Origin: DYHD01 sp037445375
Lineage (GTDB): Bacteria; Nitrospirota; Thermodesulfovibrionia; Thermodesulfovibrionales; Dissulfurispiraceae
NCBI GenBank assembly: GCA_037445375.1
Contig: JBBIKS010000027.1
Coordinates: 1-27,896 of the forward strand
Length of the DNA stretch: 27,896 nucleotides
Direction of reading: 5' to 3'
Both the position numbers and the translations under genes were made by a program. Below the pieces are notes generated by a model, which saw nothing but the letters and a program-made list of their open reading frames with translations, searched no databases and was not told the DNA's origin. Below are positions 24,070 through 27,896 of this stretch, piece by piece (position 1 is the first letter of the stretch; each line of letters opens with the position of its first letter).

Positions 24070-25851
24070 CTATTCTGCAACAACAACCTTATCCCTGCCC
24101 TCTGCCTTTGCCTTATATAGGGCTTTGTCGGCTGCTTTTATCAAAGCCTCCCATTTTTGCGCATGTGTCGGGTAAACAGCTACACCAAAAGAAAGGGTAA
24201 CCGCCCCAAGAGGCTTGCGGCGATGCAAGACAATCAGCTTTTTGACTTCCTGCCTGAGCTTTTCTGCTCTTTCTTTGGTAGTCTCAAAGGATGCGTCAGG
24301 CATTGTTATCAGAAATTCTTCCCCCCCATATCTGCTGGCAATATCCTCCATTCTGATATGTGACTTAATGAACGAAGCAATCTCTCTCAGCATCGTATCT
24401 CCTGCCGCATGCCCAAATGTATCATTGAACCGTTTGAAGTGGTCTATATCAAAAATAATTACGCCCACGGTTGAATTCTTCCGATTAGCTCTTTGGAGTT
24501 CTCTTACCATCGTTTCTTCCATATATCTTCGGTTGAATAAACCTGTCAAAGGGTCGCGAATTGCCTGATACCTAAGTTTGTCTCTCAACTTTATGTTATA
24601 AAGAGACAAAGAGATATGTTCTGAAAGTGTCATTATCAAAAGCTGTCTGGATTCTGTCATTTCCATATCAGAAAAGGGTAGTTGTTCTTTTTCAATCTGC
24701 AGATGCAAAAGTCCAATAGATTCACCCTGTGCAGAAAGAGGTATGCAGATAAAATTTCCAGAAAATCCTTTTAATAAATGTCTGCATCGCAGCCCATTCT
24801 TACCAGTTTCTGAGACATGCAGCCTATTGCTTATTAATGCCATGCATTGCGAAGGTTTGAATGTTTCTTTACTTCTGAGAGATTCTCCCCATGTTATTAC
24901 ACTGACAAGCAAATTTTTCGAGTCATTCAGCATATATATACAACCAGAGAAAGATGGGAAAAGTCTTTGCATTGTCTGTGAAATAACGACATAGACATCT
25001 TCAATGCCAGCACAAGACTGCATCTGTTCTCCCACCTCATTAAGCACACTTAAATCCCTCGTTGTCTGCTCAAGGTTATTAGCCCATAACCTGAGCTTTT
25101 CATAGATATCCATTAGCATCTTTTCGGTCTCTTTATATTCAGTTATATCTCGAATTGACTCAATAGCCCCGATCTGATTGCCGTCTTTGTCAAAAATGGA
25201 CGATGCGCTATCCCATAAATAAATACCTTTCCCGTCTCTGAAAGAGGGTATATAAGTCTCGCCTAATATGGCATTAGATTTTCTTTCGATAATATTATAT
25301 TGTTTTTCAACTTCCTCATTAGGAGCATTTATTATATCTACAAGCAAAGGCTTTCTATGTCCATAAATGGGGACTGCATAGGCATAATCACCCTTACCTA
25401 TGATATCAGCTTTTTTGACCCCTGTCAGATCTTCTATAGCCTTATTCCAAGCAATGACTTTTTTATTTTTGTCAATAACAAATGTAGCATCGGACAGAAA
25501 ATCTATACTATTATGAAGGATTTGAGCAGATGATTGGGTATCATTAATTGCATTTGCAAGTTTTTTATTAAGGCTTTCGACCTTATTTTTATGTTCTGAA
25601 AACTTACTGAAATATTCTGTAAGTTGATGGGATGATATTCTAAGAGTTTCCTTTGCTGAGGATATTGTAAGATTTTTATTAAAAACCTCGCAATTCAGGC
25701 ATAGTTCTATTTTAAATATATACTCGTCCTGCATTTTATTATTACAAAGCGTCCCTGAAATAAGCCAACATTCAGTGTCTTTTATCCTGTAGGCAGGACA
25801 TTTAGTCTGATTACATTTTAAGGCTTCCCAGCAGTTTAGTTTTTTTCGCAT
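24070..25851 (-). CDS. Two-CW/PAS/GAF/GGDEF diguanylate cyclase
   Basis: From ATG 25851 the protein has 593 residues (a GTG at 25860 would add three). The N-terminus is a Cys-rich module: NCWEALKC, KCPAY, ECWLISGTLC and LCLNCEVF, a two-CW-type domain likely to bind a metal or cluster. PAS (about 110-235), GAF-like (about 270-415) and GGDEF (about 430-593) domains follow. The GGEEF site is at 509-513 with an RMED I-site nine residues upstream. It should be a cytosolic cyclic di-GMP synthase with a possible redox or metal sensor. It is paralogous to the 21327-23189 protein; the DNA encoding the last residues is nearly identical in both. Confidence 0.92.
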   Translation of the reverse strand: MRKKLNCWEALKCNQTKCPAYRIKDTECWLISGTLCNNKMQDEYIFKIELCLNCEVFNKNLTISSAKETLRISSHQLTEYFSKFSEHKNKVESLNKKLANAINDTQSSAQILHNSIDFLSDATFVIDKNKKVIAWNKAIEDLTGVKKADIIGKGDYAYAVPIYGHRKPLLVDIINAPNEEVEKQYNIIERKSNAILGETYIPSFRDGKGIYLWDSASSIFDKDGNQIGAIESIRDITEYKETEKMLMDIYEKLRLWANNLEQTTRDLSVLNEVGEQMQSCAGIEDVYVVISQTMQRLFPSFSGCIYMLNDSKNLLVSVITWGESLRSKETFKPSQCMALISNRLHVSETGKNGLRCRHLLKGFSGNFICIPLSAQGESIGLLHLQIEKEQLPFSDMEMTESRQLLIMTLSEHISLSLYNIKLRDKLRYQAIRDPLTGLFNRRYMEETMVRELQRANRKNSTVGVIIFDIDHFKRFNDTFGHAAGDTMLREIASFIKSHIRMEDIASRYGGEEFLITMPDASFETTKERAEKLRQEVKKLIVLHRRKPLGAVTLSFGVAVYPTHAQKWEALIKAADKALYKAKAEGRDKVVVAE

Positions 25852-25864
25852 TTTACGCACTTAA

Positions 25865-25938
25865 CCCAAACATTCATGCCATGCTTGGCTCAAAGAAAGA
25901 TGGAAATTATTCTGTCACCATGAGCATCTCGAAGGGCG
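25865..25938. repeat. Second copy of the ACCAAACATTCATG/TCGAAGG repeat
   Basis: CCCAAACATTCATG (25865-25878) and CTGTCACCATGAGCATCTCG followed by AAGGG mirror the layout of 7153-7222 over about 70 bp. It lies between the tusA-like stop codon and the two-CW gene start. The hairpins are weaker than in the first copy. Confidence 0.5.
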
Positions 25939-25958
25939 GCATTTCCGAGATAACTCAA

Positions 25959-26180
25959 TTAGAATTGTATCTGGATCCTTTTTAATGATCCCTCTTCTTT
26001 TACTGATAATACAATCCTGTTCAGTTTCTTACACCATAGACGGACATCCACCTCAAATGTATGACAATCTCCAATTATTTCGAGGATATCGCCCTTTTTC
26101 ATTTCAGTTGATTTAATTGCTAACCTGAAAATAGGATGGGGGCATTTCAACCCCGCAGCATCTAAAACCTCAATTGCCAT
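25959..26180 (-). CDS. TusA-family sulfurtransferase
   Basis: This small (73-residue) protein has the TusA signature GLKCPHP with active Cys13 in CPxP. The DILEIIGDCHTFEVDVRLWC segment that follows fits the two-layer alpha/beta fold. TusA-like proteins carry persulfide sulfur to tRNA thiolation, molybdenum cofactor or dissimilatory sulfur pathways. No tusBCD, dsr or rhodanese genes are adjacent, so the pathway is open. A GGAG lies 7 nt upstream of ATG 26180. It is the first of four minus-strand genes, 107 bp before the two-CW gene start. Confidence 0.88.
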   Translation of the reverse strand: MAIEVLDAAGLKCPHPIFRLAIKSTEMKKGDILEIIGDCHTFEVDVRLWCKKLNRIVLSVKEEGSLKRIQIQF

Positions 26181-26455
26181 TTCATCTCCAGTAATTTTTA
26201 AAAAAATCGTATCAGCACGTTAACAACAAAAAAATTATTAAAAAATCGCTTCGCAATGACAAACATAATTTTATCATTGCAAAGAAAATCCGGAATCACA
26301 TTTAAAAGTCTTAAATCAGTTATAGCATCAGCTCAGATTAGACTATCAAATATTTATCTTAATTCTCTGATGCATAGCACAATATTCAGAAAATATATAA
26401 CAATATCTGATTATAAATCAACATTTATTGTATAAATAAAGCAATTAACAGCGAA

Positions 26456-26647
26456 ATGGCTAAATCATCGGTCAAGACCGAGTCCACCAGTTGTTTGCTG
26501 TCCTTGGATACCGATTTCGGAGAATCAGAGTTGGTTTATCTGGTCCTTTGCGGATCAGATTATATGGCAGCGCACAAAAAGGAAGGGTGTGAGACGATTT
26601 TTAGACAATTTTCTCCTGTGAACTTGCATTTACTAATGAGGCAATAA
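26456..26647 (+). CDS. Short unrecognised ORF, doubtful
   Basis: A 63-residue frame with ATG start (MAKSSVKTESTSCLLSLDTD) ends 21 bp before the 140 bp MITE-like element. No Shine-Dalgarno is present. The upstream stretch 26181-26455 is AT-rich with a TTGCAATGA-type inverted repeat and no gene. It resembles no family I know and may be chance or a fragment. Confidence 0.2.
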   Translation: MAKSSVKTESTSCLLSLDTDFGESELVYLVLCGSDYMAAHKKEGCETIFRQFSPVNLHLLMRQ

Positions 26648-26668
26648 GTATGAAGAAATTAACAATAA

Positions 26669-26808
26669 CCTAAGTTGAGCGATTTTGTTGGCAAACCCAC
26701 GACAGCCGTGACGGCTGTTCTACCCAATGGGTGATTAATGATGATCCGTAGGACAGGCGTCCTACGGATCATTAGATAAAGTTACCTAAAAGAATCGCTC
26801 AATTTAGG
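26669..26808. mobile_element. MITE-like element with 16 bp terminal inverted repeats
   Basis: CCTAAGTTGAGCGATT (26669-26684) and AATCGCTCAATTTAGG (26793-26808) are inverted with one mismatch. Inside are two strong hairpins: ACAGCCG-TGA-CGGCTGT and a 14 bp perfect stem ATGATCCGTAGGAC with loop AGGC. There is no coding capacity. No target duplication longer than 2 bp is clear. It is a separate family from the CTGTTTATAAA elements. Confidence 0.7.
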
Positions 26809-26845
26809 TATAAAATACCTCATAGCCTCTTCCAAGCTTCTATCT

Positions 26846-26980
26846 ATAGTCTGTTTATAAAGTAAACAATTTTGTGCTGTTGTCATCCCGACCGAGGGGA
26901 GGAATCTTGAAAATTAAAGATTTCTCGCTCTACTCGAAATGACAGGAAAGAGTTGCAAGCAGTTTATAAACAGACACTAT
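26846..26980. repeat. Terminal-inverted-repeat element, copy 3
   Basis: ATAGTCTGTTTATAAAG at the left and GTTTATAAACAGACACTAT at the right bound a 135 bp element. The interior contains TGCTGTTGTCATCCCGACC and TTTCTCGCTCTACTCGAAAT. It aligns with copy 1 (4871-4994) throughout. It lies 38 bp beyond the MITE-like element in the otherwise gene-free 26181-27088 gap. Confidence 0.8.
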
Positions 26981-27088
26981 CTAACTATTCTGCTATCTGT
27001 GTTTCTTACCGCACCAGTTACAAGTGGTATTACCTGCCTCATGTCTGGATGCATCAATGCCGCCAGCACTATACTAAATAAGCCTGAA

Positions 27089-27631
27089 TTATTCCTCATT
27101 TATTAAATAAAGCAGATTATCATCAATCTTATATAGCATTGGAACTACAGTCACATGAGAATATCTTGCCCTTAGCATCTTGACTTGATGTAGTGTAAAA
27201 TCAATCTCATTTCCTATCTCATACAACGGCGCAAGACAGTTAAAATGGTCTTCTGCCCACTGCCTTTCCCATCCCACTCCATTAACCAGTCCATTAATGA
27301 AGGAATCTTTTTTTATATTTAGATTGACCATGCCGCATTTATCATGTCCTATTATCGCAATATATCTAACCCCTCCTACTGTTATAGCAAAGGATATATG
27401 AAATTCACTATATTTTAGGTTAGCGCCTCCTGTGCGGATAATATAAGCAAAATTTTTGGGAATTGTAAGATGTTTACGATTATCCATGCACATACCTATC
27501 AGCATCTGAGCCTTTTCAAAAGACTCCAATGGGCGATTAAGGTTATGATATTCCAAAAGAAGCCCTATCGGAGTTCCCCTGTATTTAGGGGAAATATCCT
27601 CAACCTTTAAAATACTTATTAATCTCTCCAT
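27089..27631 (-). CDS. Beta-class carbonic anhydrase-like protein
   Basis: The 180-residue protein has the full beta-carbonic anhydrase metal site: Cys48-x-Asp50-x-Arg52 in GMCMDNR, and His96-x-x-Cys99 in GHDKCGM, with IIRTGGAN matching the conserved RxAG region. These are the zinc ligands and the Asp/Arg dyad that opens the active site, so it is expected to interconvert CO2 and bicarbonate in the cytoplasm. The N-terminus (about 1-38) is unlike standard members. A strong GGAGG lies 6 nt before ATG 27631. It has no close neighbours on its strand. Bicarbonate supply for carboxylation is a plausible use. Confidence 0.85.
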   Translation of the reverse strand: MERLISILKVEDISPKYRGTPIGLLLEYHNLNRPLESFEKAQMLIGMCMDNRKHLTIPKNFAYIIRTGGANLKYSEFHISFAITVGGVRYIAIIGHDKCGMVNLNIKKDSFINGLVNGVGWERQWAEDHFNCLAPLYEIGNEIDFTLHQVKMLRARYSHVTVVPMLYKIDDNLLYLINEE

Positions 27632-27896
27632 TAATTCCTCCTTGTTATTAATTGCGTATTGTCAAAAGTTAACCACGGAGAACACTGAGAAAAACTCTGT
27701 AACCTTTGCGGCTTCATATTCTCTCCTGCTTTTTAAAGAAACTTTTGAAATTAACATTTTTGACGTAAACATAATGATGATATTTTACATCATCTCAAAC
27801 CTTTTAACCAAAAAATAAGGGTTGCTTTGCTTGATGCTTCCATATTTATCTTTCTATACTCTATATGCTGGCTTTCTGACCCAATTTATTGCGGCT
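27632..27896. other. Intergenic region upstream of the carbonic anhydrase gene
   Basis: No gene is seen apart from a possible 13-residue minus-strand tail at the window edge. TTAACCACGGAGAACACTGAG followed by AAACTCTGT is a degenerate palindromic repeat. GATGAT-N7-ATCATC at 27776-27794 is a small inverted repeat of unknown role. Confidence 0.4.

Noticed and set aside
27856..27896. Possible C-terminal tail (NWVRKPAYRV) of a minus-strand gene entering from the right edge
   Set aside because: Only 13 codons are visible, too few to support a gene call.

Overview
The window is an AT-rich chromosomal segment from a Gram-negative, probably anaerobic bacterium. Outer-membrane genes (bamD, lpxB, waaA, gnnA/gnnB-like), an 11-haem cytochrome, a RACo-type corrinoid activator, a siroheme-branch enzyme and an iron-sulfur membrane protein fit a Nitrospirota (Thermodesulfovibrio-like) or deltaproteobacterial lineage. 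That placement is inference from gene content. I see no rRNA, tRNA, CRISPR array, phage or complete transposase.

Layout. (1) 1-2166, minus strand: a radical SAM protein gene overlapping a comM-type AAA+ ATPase gene cut by the window edge. (2) 2250-4867, plus: a divergent class II aldolase and a phosphofructokinase, 2 bp apart, forming a glycolysis/gluconeogenesis pair. (3) 5044-6981, plus: a ferredoxin-ASKHA protein (RACo/DUF4445). (4) 7444-8501, minus: arsR plus a NapH-like polyferredoxin, with a palindromic operator and a promoter that predicts a leaderless mRNA. (5) 8920-11900, plus: ispA and dxs, isoprenoid precursor synthesis. (6) 11901-13771: gene-poor ground with an amidohydrolase, a short unknown ORF, a VapC (PIN domain) remnant and another short ORF. 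(7) 13772-15120, plus: a Mut7-C protein and an 11-haem c-type cytochrome. (8) 15190-21318, plus: bamD, precorrin-2 dehydrogenase, gnnA-like, gnnB-like, lpxB, then waaA; this is an envelope cluster predicting a diamino-sugar lipid A. (9) 21327-26180, minus: tusA-like, a two-CW/PAS/GAF/GGDEF protein, dcd, and a paralogous HAMP/PAS/GAF/GGDEF protein. (10) 27089-27631, minus: a beta-class carbonic anhydrase.

The intergenic spaces are unusually rich in short non-coding repeats of several families. One is a 124-211 bp element with terminal inverted repeats around CTGTTTATAAA, with three end-to-end copies and one partial. Others are a GC-rich hairpin family (three copies), a separate 140 bp MITE-like element, and two more pairs of related repeats. 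At least one site is nested: a GC-rich hairpin repeat sits inside a terminal-inverted-repeat element.

The most interesting points are the repeat families, the repeated promoter geometry that places transcription starts at or next to ATG codons without Shine-Dalgarno sequences, the paired diguanylate cyclases around dcd, and the GnnA/GnnB-LpxB arrangement. I did not find a clearly new multi-gene system such as a defence island.
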